This document shows, one piece after another, positions 41,266 through 53,517 of a DNA stretch of 64,000 nucleotides; the first letter of the stretch is position 1, and each line of letters opens with the position of its first letter. Source of the DNA: Cladochytrium replicatum (taxonomy: Eukaryota > Chytridiomycota > Chytridiomycetes > Cladochytriales > Cladochytriaceae); NCBI GenBank assembly GCA_025526935.1, contig JAHLKD010000027.1:372001-436000 (forward strand), read 5' to 3'. Below the pieces are notes generated by a model. That model saw only the letters and a program-made list of their open reading frames with translations. It had not been told where the DNA came from and searched no databases. A program made the translations under genes and the position numbers.

Positions 41266-44200
41266 ATGTGTGACGCAACTGTGTGGTGTGGAACTTTCTT
41301 CAACCATGTTACGCTCATCAACAATGTGTATCCAACCGAACCTGGAGCAGAAGGCCCACAGAGCAGCAATCTCTCCTTACTCATTTTCTATGCGAAGACA
41401 AAAAGCAACAAGCTGCCCAAAATAGGGATATACCTGGAGAAGCGAGCACGAACCGACTTGCGGAAAGACAAGTTTGTGTAAGAAGTTTTGTTAGTGCATG
41501 ACGTGATGGCATGCATAAATGTTCCGCAATATGTGTTGATCCAACGTTTTCAATATTTGAAACTAGGTTCGTGAGGGTTACTTTGAATATTCTGGATGCT
41601 CTGATGAACGAATGTCACGAAAATCTCAACCTGGTGTCCATGCCCATTCTGAGAATTTTGCTCAGCGTGATTAACCTTGGACAATCGAATCCAGACTTGG
41701 TCCTCCATGCAACATCGACGGTATGTTCAATTCGTCGTGGTTGCCGATATGTTGGCTGATCGTCTATGAAGTTCGTCATTTTTTCTCAGTATTATGTCCA
41801 TGATCGGGTCATTGACCCGGAGCTGCAACAGATCTACACTTCTGCTGTCCAGGAGTTTTGTTCTTGCGCTGTTTATGATTCGAAAGACGTTTTGGTAACG
41901 CACCGGTAAGACAGTGGAGTGCTTGAAAACTTTCATTAACTTTTATCGAAGATTGAACCTTTCTGGACTCCGGGCGTTGCAGGCAGTAGTATCATCAGAT
42001 ACATTCTTGCAAGACCCTGCAATTGAGGAGTACAGCCAGCGAATCATCCAGGCTTTGTTGAAAACGCTCCGCAAGCACATAGGAGAAGATATTTCTCCAC
42101 AGCAGTAAGTTGATTTTATCTGCCCATTCGAATACCTCTGATCTCCATCAGCTTTGCAGATGAAGATTCAAATTCCGATCACTTGACAAATAAGCGTGCC
42201 TCGGTTACAGACGAGCTGATCACTGACTCCGAGCTTGCGCATATTGCAATGGCAGCATTGAACCAGCTTTTCTGTCGGGCAAATCCGACTACACTCAGGA
42301 TTCTGCTCTCGCCATTATTCGCGTAAGTCCAGCTATCACCAAAATAGTTGTAGGTTTGTTTACCATCATGCTCAAAGGTTTGTTTATGAGCACGATGAGT
42401 GGTCATCCGGGAAGTATGTAATGCCAGTCATGAGGACCATAGCGAACGCTATTCCCGTATGGTGAAATGTCAATTTCTATCGAAACTCATATTAACATTG
42501 TATGTGGCTAGACCCAGTATCGATATGTTTTGACTGCGACAGTACTGGAAAGTTTGACGGACAAAGAATCGTACAAAACGAAGAGCGATGAGACGAAAAA
42601 CAGAATGATCAGTATCATCAAATATTTAATCGACAGCGGGAGTGCAGTTGCAGGCTTGACCATACTTGAGCTTTTGGACGCTCTTGTTAGGGTCGCCATT
42701 CGGGCATCTGAAGACGGAGTTCACCAAAATAGCAAAGCTTCTTCCAAGAGTACAGTTGAGGAAGCCACTATTTCTGCCATTGGTACGTCTCTTTTTTTGC
42801 GTGGATACGTGCTAAGGGAACTTTAGGTGCACTGGCTGCCCATCTGCAGTATCCCGACCAAATTAACGATATATTATCTTTCGTCCTCAATAGAATGAGG
42901 CCCGGAGATGTCCTGGTAGCACAGGCGCTTCCAGGCTCAGATGGTTCATCACCAACCCCTGCCCCATCGGATGAAACCAATGGTACTCCGGAGCCTGCAA
43001 GTGCTCAATCTGGCTCCTCTTCGCCAATAAAATCCTCCGCCACTGATGCAGTGACTCATCGACTTCGAATCAACTTACTACGTGCCTTGTCAGAGCTGGT
43101 GGACGTGAGATCCCGTCGAATTAAATCGCCTGGCTTTAAAAGGGGCTCAGTAGTTCGTACACCCGTCAATTACGAGCTTTTGGATCCGCTGCTTCCTTAT
43201 ATCATCAACGATGACCTTACTTCCCGACTGGTTACGCATTCTTTCCTCTACCGACTCATGCTATTGGAAATGTCTGAGACTGGGTATGTCATTGCCGGGG
43301 AATTTTAAGTTTGCATTGACTGAGCTTCACCCAGTACTGGAGTCAATGCACAGCAAAGTGCTCGATTTTGCCGAACTCTACATCGATACCTCAATACTTA
43401 TGCGCAACGCACCAGCAACGAGCCGATCGATTTCATGATTATCGGCAGCTTAATGTGTGTTTTCGTCAGACGATTCTTCCACCGACAGTTGGTGCAGTCT
43501 GTTCCTTTTGCTTTGCGCTTACAGGTGACATAAACGTGCAGTCAGATGAGTCTGCTTTACTTACTGTCCGAACTAGAGTATCGCAATGACTGGATCGCTA
43601 TCTCCATCTCAGTCACGAGCACTCGTGGAGATCGCAACCGAATACTTTGTGTACACTGCGAAGTACCTACAACTGAGTGATCTTCAAAAGTATATCACCC
43701 AAGTTCGCAGCAAATGGGCTGCGTGGACGCAAGATGTAGAGACGTCTGAAGAAGGGGAAAATTGCAAACCGTCTGTTAAAGCGGCAGTCTGGGGAATGTT
43801 TGGCGCTCTTGGAGGGGACGGTTCAGAGCTCAACTTCGGAATATTGCAGAGTATGGAAGTGTTGAAGTTCCAAGAGGTTGAACGCCTGGGCAATGGCCAG
43901 AGCACTCCCTCGTCAGATTTTTTGCTGGGCAAAGATGAGCTCATTTCATCGATATCGAAAGACCCGACTGTGCAACTCCTGGATTCTTCCCAGTTGTCTG
44001 CCATGTGTAAAGTTTACTCCGCTGAGGCAGAGATTGGTAGGGGATCAGTGTGACGGTGGTTCAATTTCTAACTTTTCTTCCAGATGATGGGGCAGTTTCT
44101 CCTCCAGTGACACAGCATTATCGAAGAAAATCGGCAAATAAAGCTGTTGCCGTGTCGTCTAATTCGGGACCTATGGCTACATCGGTTACAGTACAGAATA

Positions 44201-44899
44201 TCAAGAAACTTGCCCCTTCCATAAAAACAAGCTCTCAGGTATTTTCGCACCATGAAACACTCTTTTCAAAGGTATGTTCATCATTCGTATAACTGCAAGA
44301 AATCGGATGCTCCTGCCGCTCTCTCTGTGCGCGTAGATGAACTTAAAGAAGCGCTTGCAAGTAAGCTTAGTTTACTCGCCCCAAAGTAGCTTCTTAAAAT
44401 TGATTTTCAGCAACAGCAGAAACTTCATCTGACCCGTCATCGCCCGTACTAAATCACTGGGCATCCCATGAAGCGCTCGGACAGCCAGCCAGTACTGAAG
44501 TCACGTCGTTGTTGAACTCGATAACAACTACAGTGGAAAGGTAACTAGCAACTTTACCGTCATTTCTTGTACTTACCTTTCATATTTCTCAGTCGCAAGT
44601 TTCAGTCCATGACTTTTCCACAAGCTGGCAGCTCGCAAAATCAACCTGGCCGGGAGCCAGGGATGAGTACACCTATGAGTATACCTCGGCTTTCAATTGG
44701 AGTACCAAATGAACGCCGGCTGTCTTACAGCGGAGGGGGTATGCCATCCTCTTCCCCTTCGAACAACGGTGTGGGCGGAGTGTCTCTCCTCAATCAATCG
44801 AAGCAATTGAAGCCAGGACTGAAACCGAGTGTTTCGCAGAGCAGTCTTCGCAGCAACACTGGTAGTGTGCGGCTGAAGGAGCCGTCCTTGAGAACTTAG
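41266..44899 (+). CDS. Efr3-like plasma-membrane PI4-kinase scaffold
   Basis: Fourteen exons: 41266-41477, 41567-41720, 41790-41905, 41952-42104, 42152-42322, 42378-42456, 42512-42782, 42827-43283, 43335-43524, 43577-44036, 44084-44238, 44300-44360, 44411-44540 and 44593-44899, 971 residues; every phase fits. The N-terminus has the EFR3 pattern HVTLINNVYP, then SNLSLLIFYAKTKSNKLPKIGIYL, followed by armadillo/HEAT-like helices. In yeast and animals Efr3 anchors the PI4-kinase (Stt4/PI4KA) complex at the plasma membrane through palmitoylated N-terminal cysteines; Cys2 and Cys8 (MCDATVWC) could serve here. The C-terminal ~250 residues are Ser-rich and variable. Exon 9 was placed by shifting frame to recover a helical segment (IDFMIIGSLMCVFVRRFFH), so its acceptor is the least certain. 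Confidence 0.8.
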
Positions 44900-45309
44900 G
44901 TTGTTGGATCTTCTTGAAACTCGTAAGTTCTTTTGTTTCATTTTTTCTGATTTCTGAAGGTGGTCTTCACATTGTGTTTTATAGAAGCAATTTTGCGGTT
45001 CTTTGTTGTCTGATTCACGTTTTGCTCTCAATTATGTCTTGGAGCATGTTTTTTGTTGACCTTTTGTCTGTTCTTCTCGATCTTTGAATAACTTCTTTTC
45101 TTTTGCTGTGCTTTAATGGAAAGAAACGCTTATTTGAGTCTTGGCGCAACTTCATGGAACGAGAACTTCCACAATGTTCATCGGCAGGTTTCCACATACG
45201 CTGAAGTTCTCCCGAAACCAACCGACAACAGGCTCATTTGTCAAACAGCAATGTATGTGATGTAGTTTTGCAAACTATATTTGTATTCGCCGAACAGAAT
45301 GTAAAACGT
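44900..45309. other. Convergent intergenic region
   Basis: 410 bp between the EFR3 stop codon and the NDUFB7 stop codon on the opposite strand. Presumably both 3' UTRs; no gene seen. Confidence 0.4.
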
Positions 45310-45794
45310 TTAAGAGTCAAGCTCGGTAGAAAGTTTCTGTGAAGCCGCAAGTTCCTCCACCCTTTTCTGCTTCGCCAGGATCTTCATACGTCTTTGGTAG
45401 CTATCCGAGACAGCAAGATAGAACACAAGATCAACGATAACATCGGGCATGCATTTGGGTAACTCACTCGTCATATTGGCACTTTTCCCAAGCGATGCGC
45501 TCCTTGTCACACGCCCAGGGGACGTAGTAGGTACCAACGCGGCACTTGTTGAGCTCGGGGACGAGGTGAGCACAGTAATCTCTCCAGGCGAGGGGAATCA
45601 ATGCTTTGGCCATCTCCTCCTGTGAGATGTGCATCTCTGATTGCAGTACACAAAACGGAGAAATTTCGAAAGTAAGTAGCTGATATTGTTCCTTCGCTTT
45701 CTCTGCAACGTACTTGGTGGTGCTGTGTCGTCGTGGTCTTTGGCCCCCATTGTTGCTGTCCACAACTACCAGTAAAGTCCAAGCCACCACCCAT
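45310..45794 (-). CDS. Complex I subunit NDUFB7 (B18)
   Basis: Three exons: 45794-45714, 45634-45468 and 45400-45310, 112 residues. Exon 2 carries the twin CX9C core: an RDYCAHLVPELNKCR segment, then PWACDKERIAWEKCQYD. This layout and the PW(A)C motif are characteristic of the accessory complex I subunit NDUFB7, oxidised by Mia40 in the intermembrane space. The first intron uses the acceptor AGAG before ATG 45634, which keeps phase. The C-terminus is a Lys/Glu-rich helix. Its start codon lies only 6 bp from the beginning of the divergent WBP11-like reading frame. Confidence 0.85.
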
Positions 45795-45800
45795 CGTCCC

Positions 45801-46921
45801 ACGGCCAGGAAAGAACGCTTGGTGAATCCGGCAGATGTATGTATTTCGGAGAAATCACGAATGAAAACTAATCAATCTATATTAGGCCCATCGCAGGCAG
45901 CTTCGCAAATAGGAAGTGAAGAAGGTGCCTTAAAAAAAATAACAACTACAATTGGAGAATGCTTGGTGTGGTGTTTAGAATAAAGAGGATCGAAAACGTG
46001 TGAGATTGATTTCGACAAGCCAGAAGGACACTTTGAAACTCCAGGCCGAGCTCCGAACATTAGATACGTTGGGTGAGAGCTGCGATGAAACACAGTCGAG
46101 AGTCTGGGAACCTTGACAAAAAACTCGAGCCAAGAAACAGGCACTTGAAGAAAAGCTTACCAAGATTAAAGGTGCCTGGGAGGTTGTGTTGTTTTGAAGT
46201 ACTGAATGTTTTTGTGGTTAACTTTATACTTCCTTGAACGTTCTGACAGAAATTAGGCCCTACTTCACGACAATCAGCGAAAAGCAATCATCCGAACAAC
46301 AAAAACCCATTATCCCTCTCGATACAAAGCAATCCTTCTGCGATCCTAACTATAATCCATCTGGTGCTCCACCACCTGGATATACCGGAATCTGGGAACT
46401 TCCAGGAGACGAAGGTACGTCTAAGTGCGTACGGTGAACAAAGTGTAACATATCATACATTGGATGTGGTAGTTGAAAGCGATGAATCGGATTCCGACCG
46501 CGATCCCGACATTTCGACAGATGAATCTTCCTCAGGATCCGAATCTCCGAGCCCCAGTGAGTTAGGTTTATCCTCAGGCGGGAGCGTTTAATTTAATCAT
46601 ACCTTGAAAGAAAAAAGAGCACAAGCAACTGAAGACCTTCCACTGCAGTACAAAGATCTCTCATTCATCTCTCTCCCAGATGGTCCTATACCATCTGACG
46701 AAGCACAGATCTACGCTGCCCTCGACCTCCCTGAGATCCGCAACATTGTGGACTTCCAACAAAAACAACAACCTCCAGCTCAACCGATCCCAATCCAAAC
46801 CCCTCAGGTTCGAGGGATGATGCATCAACCTTCGCTCCCACATCACCCGCCACCTTTTGCTCCATTCGCACTCTTGCACATGCAGGGTCGACCGTTCTCT
46901 CCCTACGGTGGGTTGTCATAG
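45801..46921 (+). pseudogene. WBP11-like splicing factor, damaged 5' end
   Basis: Seven inferred exons (45801-45836, 45886-45924, 45979-46072, 46130-46171, 46250-46414, 46473-46556 and 46611-46921) keep phase and give a Wbp11-domain protein: ARKERLVNPAD, then AHRRQLRK, NKEDRKRVR, KDTLKLQAEL, DPNYNPSGAPPPGY, an acidic Ser/Asp tract and a Pro-rich tail. Two faults: the position where Met is expected is ACG, with no in-frame ATG upstream, and a TAG at 45910-45912 replaces a lysine codon of the conserved helix. An alternative acceptor just after that TAG would skip the stop but drop eight conserved residues. Pro-rich coding-like sequence continues in another frame to ~47250. Either a young pseudogene or an unusual start plus assembly error. 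Confidence 0.6.
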
Positions 46922-48186
46922 GAACCCCTCTGGTTTCAGATGTGCTGATCTGTCCTCGTGGTGGGAACTCCACCCGGCCCCCCTGTACACCCACATCAGC
47001 CTTACATTCCACTACCCTCTTGGTCCGCCCGACCCGTTCTTAACAATCCCCCACCACAACGAGTACCGCAACGTCCACCTCCGCCCGTTGTACCGCAACA
47101 GCCACTACCGCAGGCACTGCACAATACCCCACGGTCCCCGTTGCGAAACCAGCTTTACTCCAGCCCACCCAGTGTACGGTTCCGGTACCTGTCGACCACA
47201 GCAATCTGCCACTGGCGGGATCATCTCCCACCACCCACTGAGTGCTGAGTACCTATTACTCAATTCCTAAGGATAGATCATGATATCATCCCTCCATCCG
47301 CCTCTACCGTGGCTCTTGTTCCGTATGCTCAGGAGCTAAAGCGTCCGCTCAAAAAATTCCTCTCGGGTCCCCGTTCCATTTGTTGGTATTCCGCATTCTC
47401 TCCATGTCCCCAGAAGCTCACAGTCGCTCATGTGTTGTTGGTCAATCCATGCCTGAGCGACCTCCACTAATCGTAGTCCGGATTCATTACAGGGGCAGCG
47501 GAAGCATGCGGGCAAAGCAGTGAGAACTCCACTGCCGGCGAATCATACCCTCTTCGCATGTGGGCAGATCTCGGCCCCGGATGGAGCACATGTACACCAA
47601 TGACCGTTTACGTTAGAATCGCCTAGAGGAGTTCCAAAGGATCACACAGAAGACGTTCTGTGGCTCTCTCCTTAACTAGTCGCCTCACCACTCTAGCTTC
47701 TCTCGATCTGGACTGCAATTAGAAGATTTTCCTTCAGTTGCGGTTGTGAAGATTTGGGCCAGGGAAACGTAACTACCTAGCTTTCAATGTGTAGAATCAT
47801 TGACTCATTGAGACCATCAGGTATCTTTCCTTCTTTAATGATTTACGAAAGGTTCTCGGGGCCTTCTCATTCGTGTGGAAGCTTGGAACGAGCGGACATT
47901 GGCTGCATTCCGGGAAACATGCAGGATTCGCGCAAATTGCAACGGTGATTGGAGTAGAGGTTGAACGGGCGGACCGATCGGTTATCATTGAAGCATACCG
48001 ACATGTCTGAATATCGATCGTGGGCTGGCGTAACGCACTGCATGTCACAACTCCAGATGCGGACCGGCTCAACACACCAGAATATGGTTATTTTTGCAAA
48101 TATATAAAAAAAAGTAGCAAACAAGAACGAAGAAATGTAAAAACCACAACGCATTTCGACTCCATTCAAGTCGCTCCGTCCCCAAT
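46922..48186. other. Pro-rich remnant, then no recognised gene
   Basis: 46958-47250 reads as Pro-rich sequence (RVPQRPPPPVVPQQ) in a frame different from the preceding exon and probably belongs to the WBP11-like locus. From 47250 to 48186 I see only short frames of no known family. Confidence 0.4.
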
Positions 48187-50993
48187 CTACTTCTTCTCCT
48201 CTGCTTTCTTCTCAACTTCAAACTCAATGAGGATCTACAAAACCAAACAGCGCAATTCAGCACTCCATACACCAACAAACACACTTTCACTCTCACTCAT
48301 TTCTTACCTCGTCCGCTTGTACGTTCGCCCCCTGGGCAACCAGCACCTTCGCGACCTTTCCGACCCTGGGAGCCCTGAGCACGTTCTGCATTTTCATCGC
48401 CTCGACGACCGCGACCTCCGAACCTTCAGCGACCACATCTCCGGCCTTAACGCTGACACTGACGACGGTGCCGGGCATAGGCGACACGATCGAGTTCGAG
48501 AGGTCCAAAGTCGCCTTGGGCTTCATGTACTTGGACAGCACGGCTTGCGAGGGAGTCTGCACGGTCACGTCGTACTGCGTACCGTGGAACTGGAGCTTAT
48601 AGCCCAAAGGCTGGGCGGCGAGGTACTGGATCGTGGTCGGGGTGGAGAGGCTCGAGAGCTGGGCGTGGAGCAGCGGGGTTTCGAGAGCCCAGTCGGATGT
48701 GACAGTCGAGGTTTCACCGTCAATCGTCACCTGGATATACAATTGTCAGCAACAGATATTAGAGAGGGTTGTAGCTAAAAGTACCTGGTAAGTGCACTCG
48801 TTGACCAAGGACACGCCAACCTTCACGCTCTCGTCGTAGCCCTTAACGCCGACAGCGAACTCCCAGCACTTGGTCGAGGATGCCTTCTCAGCAAACGCTC
48901 CACCGCCAGCCTTCCACTCGCGGTTGCGGAGTTCCCTGCGTGCGTGGATGTACGCGGCGAGCGATGCGAGCTCGCGGAGCTCGGGTTCCGTGAGCGCGTG
49001 GCCCTTGAATCCGTTGGGGTACTCCTCCTTGAGGAAACCAGTCGAGAGTTTTCCGGCGCGGAAGCGGGGGTGGTTGATGACGTCGTGAAGGAGGGGGATG
49101 TTGTGCGTAACGCCCTTTATGACGTAGCTGTCCAAGGCCTTGCTCATGTTGTTCATCGCCTCGACACGATCGGAGCCGTTCGTGCAAAGCTTGCAGATGA
49201 GCGGGTCGTAGTACACAGAAATGTCGGAGCCTTCGCGCACACCAGAGTCGCAACGGACCTCGTGGGCGACACCATGTGGCTCGATGTACTTGGACAGACG
49301 ACCGATGGAGGGGAGGTACTTCTCGGGGTCCTCTGCGTACACACGCGACTCGAAGGCCCAGCCGTGGGGAACGGCAACAGAGTCCTGGCTGAGTTTCAAC
49401 TTCTCGCCAGCAGCAACGCGAATCATGCACTCGACGAGGTCCAGACCGGTGATGTACTCAGTGATAGGGTGCTCGCTTTGGGAAACAGAAATCAGCATTA
49501 GACAGATGAACATGATTCAGAAACTCACACTTGAAGACGGGTGTTCATTTCCAAGAAGTAGAAGTTTCGCTGAGGGTCGACAAGGAACTCGCAGGTACCG
49601 GCAGAGTAGTAGCCGACACGACGGGCAAGGGCAACAGCTTGTTCACCCATGGCTTTGCGGGTAGCCGGGTCGATGTGTGGGGAAGGAGCCTCCTCAATGA
49701 CCTTTTGGTTTCGGCGCTGGATCGAGCACTCACGTTCGGGGAGGTAGTACTGTGCGAGGATATCAAGGTTTGGGAATAGATGAACTACTATACGCTTGTC
49801 CTTCTTAAGACACTTACGACGTTGCCGTGCTGGTCACCAATGAGCTGAATTTCAATGTGCCTGGGGTGCTCGATGAACTTTTCGACAAGAAGACGGTCGT
49901 CGCCAAAGGATGATTTGGCTTCAGCTGCGGAGAGACGGAACGCGTCCTTAACTTCGGCGTCGGTGTATGCGATACGCATTCCCTTTCCACCACCACCAGC
50001 AGAGGCTTTGACCATCACTGGGTATCCAATATCCCGTGCTGAAAGGAAATCATTGATTAGCCAAGAGCACGCGAATAGATGCTTCGTTACACTCCGTTGT
50101 CCCACTAGGCAATGTAGCATCCCATCTAATCACCCGCAATTCGCATATTGCCTTTTCAATTCATTGCCATGGCACTACCCTGCACAACTTTCCAGCTTTG
50201 CGCTGATTTACTTCCCACACCTTCTCTCAATGCCATGGCGCTCGCAGCAGATCTTTCAAGCCCTGCGCTGATTTCCTTCCCATATTCTCTCTCACCAAAC
50301 ACATACCAATCTTGACGGCGTGGTCCGCATCAGCGCAAACACCGTTGAATCCGGGAATCGTCGAGACTCCAGCCTCTTTGGCAATAATCTTGGATTCAAT
50401 CTTGTCGCCCATGGCATGCATCGCGTATTCGTTAGGTCCTATAAAGGAAATGCCGAGTTCGTCCAGTGCTTTGACAAAGTGAAAGTTTTCGGAGAGGAAA
50501 CCGTAACCGGGGTGAACAGCCTGAGCACCGGTCTTTTTGATCGCATTGAGAATGTTTGGCATGACGAGGTACGACTGGTTTGTCGGCGGAGGACCCTTTT
50601 TTGAAGAAAGCAACAATCAATGTTACGAATTATGTTGAGGTATCCCTTTGAACATACGACGTTGACAGCCTCGTCCGCCATTTGGACGTGCATAGAGTTT
50701 GCATCTGCATCAGAGTAGATTGCGACGGTCTTGATGCCCATTTTCTTTGCTATTAGCGGAAGCAATGAGTGATACGAAATAGACAGATCTGAGCTATGAC
50801 ATTACATACCAGTTTTCATGACTCTGACAGCGATCTCGCCACGGTTAGCGACAAGGATCTTGTCGAACATCTTTGAGGAAGAGGGAGCAGGGTATGAGAC
50901 ATGGGAGGAGAGCTGACGAGCGGTAACGGTAATTGAGAGAGCAGGCGACCTCGCGTAGCGCACTGCGGTAGTAGATCTGAGCGACCTCAGCAT
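48187..50993 (-). CDS. Propionyl-CoA carboxylase alpha, mitochondrial
   Basis: Eight exons: 50993-50810, 50749-50658, 50595-50307, 50038-49818, 49749-49529, 49475-48785, 48730-48308 and 48234-48187, 722 residues. The ATP-dependent biotin-carboxylase half: N-terminal presequence, [14 protein letters not shown], the ATP-grasp loop [24 protein letters not shown], and [14 protein letters not shown] with the catalytic Glu/Arg. The C-terminal biotinyl domain has the lysine in EAMKMQN. The BT-type middle region, beta partner next door and overall layout favour PCC over methylcrotonyl-CoA carboxylase. Intron 3 (50306-50039, 268 nt) is about five times the usual size and contains an imperfect internal duplication. 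PCC feeds propionate from odd-chain fatty acids and Val/Ile into methylmalonyl-CoA. Confidence 0.94.
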
Positions 50994-51245
50994 TGTGTCG
51001 TAGTGAATGACTGTTTGGGGGGGTTGAGGTTCTAAAATAGCCGTGAGCTTTGTGCTTGTGCTGGGGGTCGCCGTGTTCCTTTCTGGGTATAAGTGCTGCC
51101 GTGACTCTTCGTGTGGCTGGCTGTGGTGTGACGTGACTCACGGCTCAAATAATAACCAACTGCTGCAACCCCACTGGGTCTAAATACAGACTGGCCCTCG
51201 CTGCTCTCAACGACAATTACCCCTAAATCCTTGTATAACCTCACA
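50994..51245. promoter_or_regulatory. Bidirectional promoter of the PCC subunit genes
   Basis: 252 bp between the two ATGs of the alpha (minus) and beta (plus) subunit genes. Such a head-to-head arrangement would let one control region drive stoichiometric expression. No specific factor site could be assigned. Confidence 0.55.
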
Positions 51246-53517
51246 ATGGCATCCCTGTCAACGGCCTCGCTCGCCCGTATCGCCGCTTCCTCAAGATCTG
51301 CGGCTGTCGCCCGCTCGGCGGCGACCCGCCTTGCATCCCTCGCTCTCATCAACAACAGAATCACCTCACTCCAGCGATCATCGTCATCGCTCGCTACCTC
51401 AAAGGAACAGGTTCGTCTGTTGCAGTATTGTTTCTTCACGTAATAATGTAATTCTCTTACGTCACCAGCAAGCCATCCAGAGAATCGCTGAAAAGCGTCA
51501 GGATGCCTTTCTCGGTGGGGGTGAAAAAAGAATCGCTGCCCAGCATGCAAAGGTATTCATATTGTGATAGATCTCTTGTTTTGAACGGCATTTGCTAACT
51601 AGAAATGCTAAAGGGAAAACTGACTGCTCGCGAGCGTATCGAGTTGCTGCTCGACATCGGCTCTTTCAGAGAATACGACGCCTTTGTTGAGCACCAATGC
51701 GTTGACTTTGGCATGGATGAATCTCACGTACGTGGTTTGAGTTGTGGGAATTTGTAGTGGCGAGTTGCACTCTGTTGACCATGGAGAGATATAATCTCGA
51801 CCATATTATCAATCTAACACTCTCATTATTAGATCACGGGCGATGGTGTTGTCACTGGTTACGGCACCATCAACGGTCGCCTTGTCTATGTTTTCTCTCA
51901 GGACTTTACCGTCTATGGCGGCTCGCTCTCCAAAATGCACGCCCAGAAGATTTGCAAGGTAATCACAAGGAAAGGAAGGTGTTTCTTGTGTGGTTATGTC
52001 TAGGCACATCACAGTTATTGATCTGTATTGTGAGACATGCTCAGTCAAACTCTGTGCATCCATGACTTAAGTCTCTGACTCGCTGATTATTTAATGGCTT
52101 CCAGATCATGGACCAGGCTGTCCTCGTCGGTGCACCCGTCATTGGTCTCAACGACTCTGGTGGAGCTCGTATCCAGGAAGGTGTTGACTCACTTGCCGGC
52201 TACGCCGACATTTTCCAACGCAATGTCGACGCGTCGGGTGTCGTCCCCCAGATCTCGGTCATCATGGGTCCCTGCGCTGGTTTGTACTTAACTATTCGAC
52301 TTTTCATTGTTTGAGTAACCCTCGTGTACTTCAGGTGGTGCCGTGTACTCACCCGCTCTCACTGACTTTACCTTGATGGTTCGCGACACCTCATACCTCT
52401 TTGTCACCGGTCCCGACGTTATCAAGGCCGTCACCCACGAGGAAGTCACTCAGGAAGACCTTGGTGGCGCAAAGCCCCACACTACCAAGTCCGGTGTTGC
52501 CCACCTCGCTTTCGACAATGATGTCGAGGCTCTCGCCAAGTATGTCGAGTCTGCTGCTGGTTCAAAAAGGTTTCCCTAAATTCGTTTATCAGAGTCCGCC
52601 AATTCGTCGACTTTTTGCCCCTTTCCAACCGCCACGAGGTTCCCGTCCGGCCCACTGCCGACCCCATGTACGTGTGAGATGAGTACTGCTGTGACATCCA
52701 TCTAACGACAAGTCTTTCAAAAGTGACCGTGTTGACCCCGTTCTCAACACCATCGTCCCCGCCGACTCCACCAAGGCCTACGACATGAAGGAAGTCATCT
52801 CCCGCGTATGCAACAATAGTGCCGAATCAATGACCGTGAGGCTTACTTTCAGATATTGTTAAGATCTGCGACGACGGCGAGTTCTTCGAGGTCATGCCTG
52901 ACTACGCCAAGAACATGGTGATCGGTTTCTCCCGTCTCGACGGCCAAACCGTCGGCATCATTGCCAACCAGCCCCTCATCTCCTCTGGTGTCCTCGACAT
53001 CAACTCCTCCGTCAAAGCCGCGCGCTTCGTTCGATTCCTTGACGCCTTCAACATCCCCATCTTGACTTTCGTCGACGTGCCCGGCTTCCTTCCCGGTGTG
53101 CAGCAGGAGCACGGCGGTATCATCAAGCACGGCGCCAAGCTCTTGTACGCGTACGCCGAGGCAACGACGCCCAAAATCACGGTCATCACGCGCAAGGCCT
53201 ATGGGGGCGCGTACGACGTCATGAGTTCGAAGCACTTGAAGGGCGACATGAACTACTCGTGGCCCACGGGAGAGATTGCCGTCATGGGCGCTAAGGGAGC
53301 CGTTGAGATTATCTTCCGTCACGCCAAGGACAAGTCGCAAGCCGAGGCGGAGTACATTGCCAAGTTTGCAAACCCGCTCCCGGCCGCGCAGCGCGGCTTC
53401 GTTGACGACATTCTGTTGCCGTCGACTACGCGCGAGACGATCATCAGAGACCTCAAGATGCTCAAGAGCAAGGACCGAAAGCCGCCAACGAAGAAGCACG
53501 GGAACATCCCGTTGTAA
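51246..53517 (+). CDS. Propionyl-CoA carboxylase beta, mitochondrial
   Basis: Nine exons: 51246-51410, 51469-51552, 51614-51727, 51833-51958, 52105-52279, 52335-52559, 52595-52667, 52724-52805 and 52864-53517, 565 residues. Carboxyltransferase subunit with a Ser/Ala/Arg-rich presequence. It shows [14 protein letters not shown], the biotin-site loop [23 protein letters not shown] (oxyanion hole split by intron 5) and, in the last exon, VDVPGFLPG and [12 protein letters not shown], all typical of PCCB. Intron 6 (52560-52594) would be only 35 nt, the shortest in the window; its ends were chosen to recover [12 protein letters not shown]. Intron 8 uses the acceptor TTAAG at 52863. Pairs with the divergent alpha gene in an alpha6-beta6 enzyme. 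Confidence 0.95.

Noticed and set aside
48944-49501. Plus-strand 185-codon open frame opposite PCC alpha
   Set aside because: Antisense to a strongly conserved biotin-carboxylase exon in GC-rich coding DNA; typical shadow frame.
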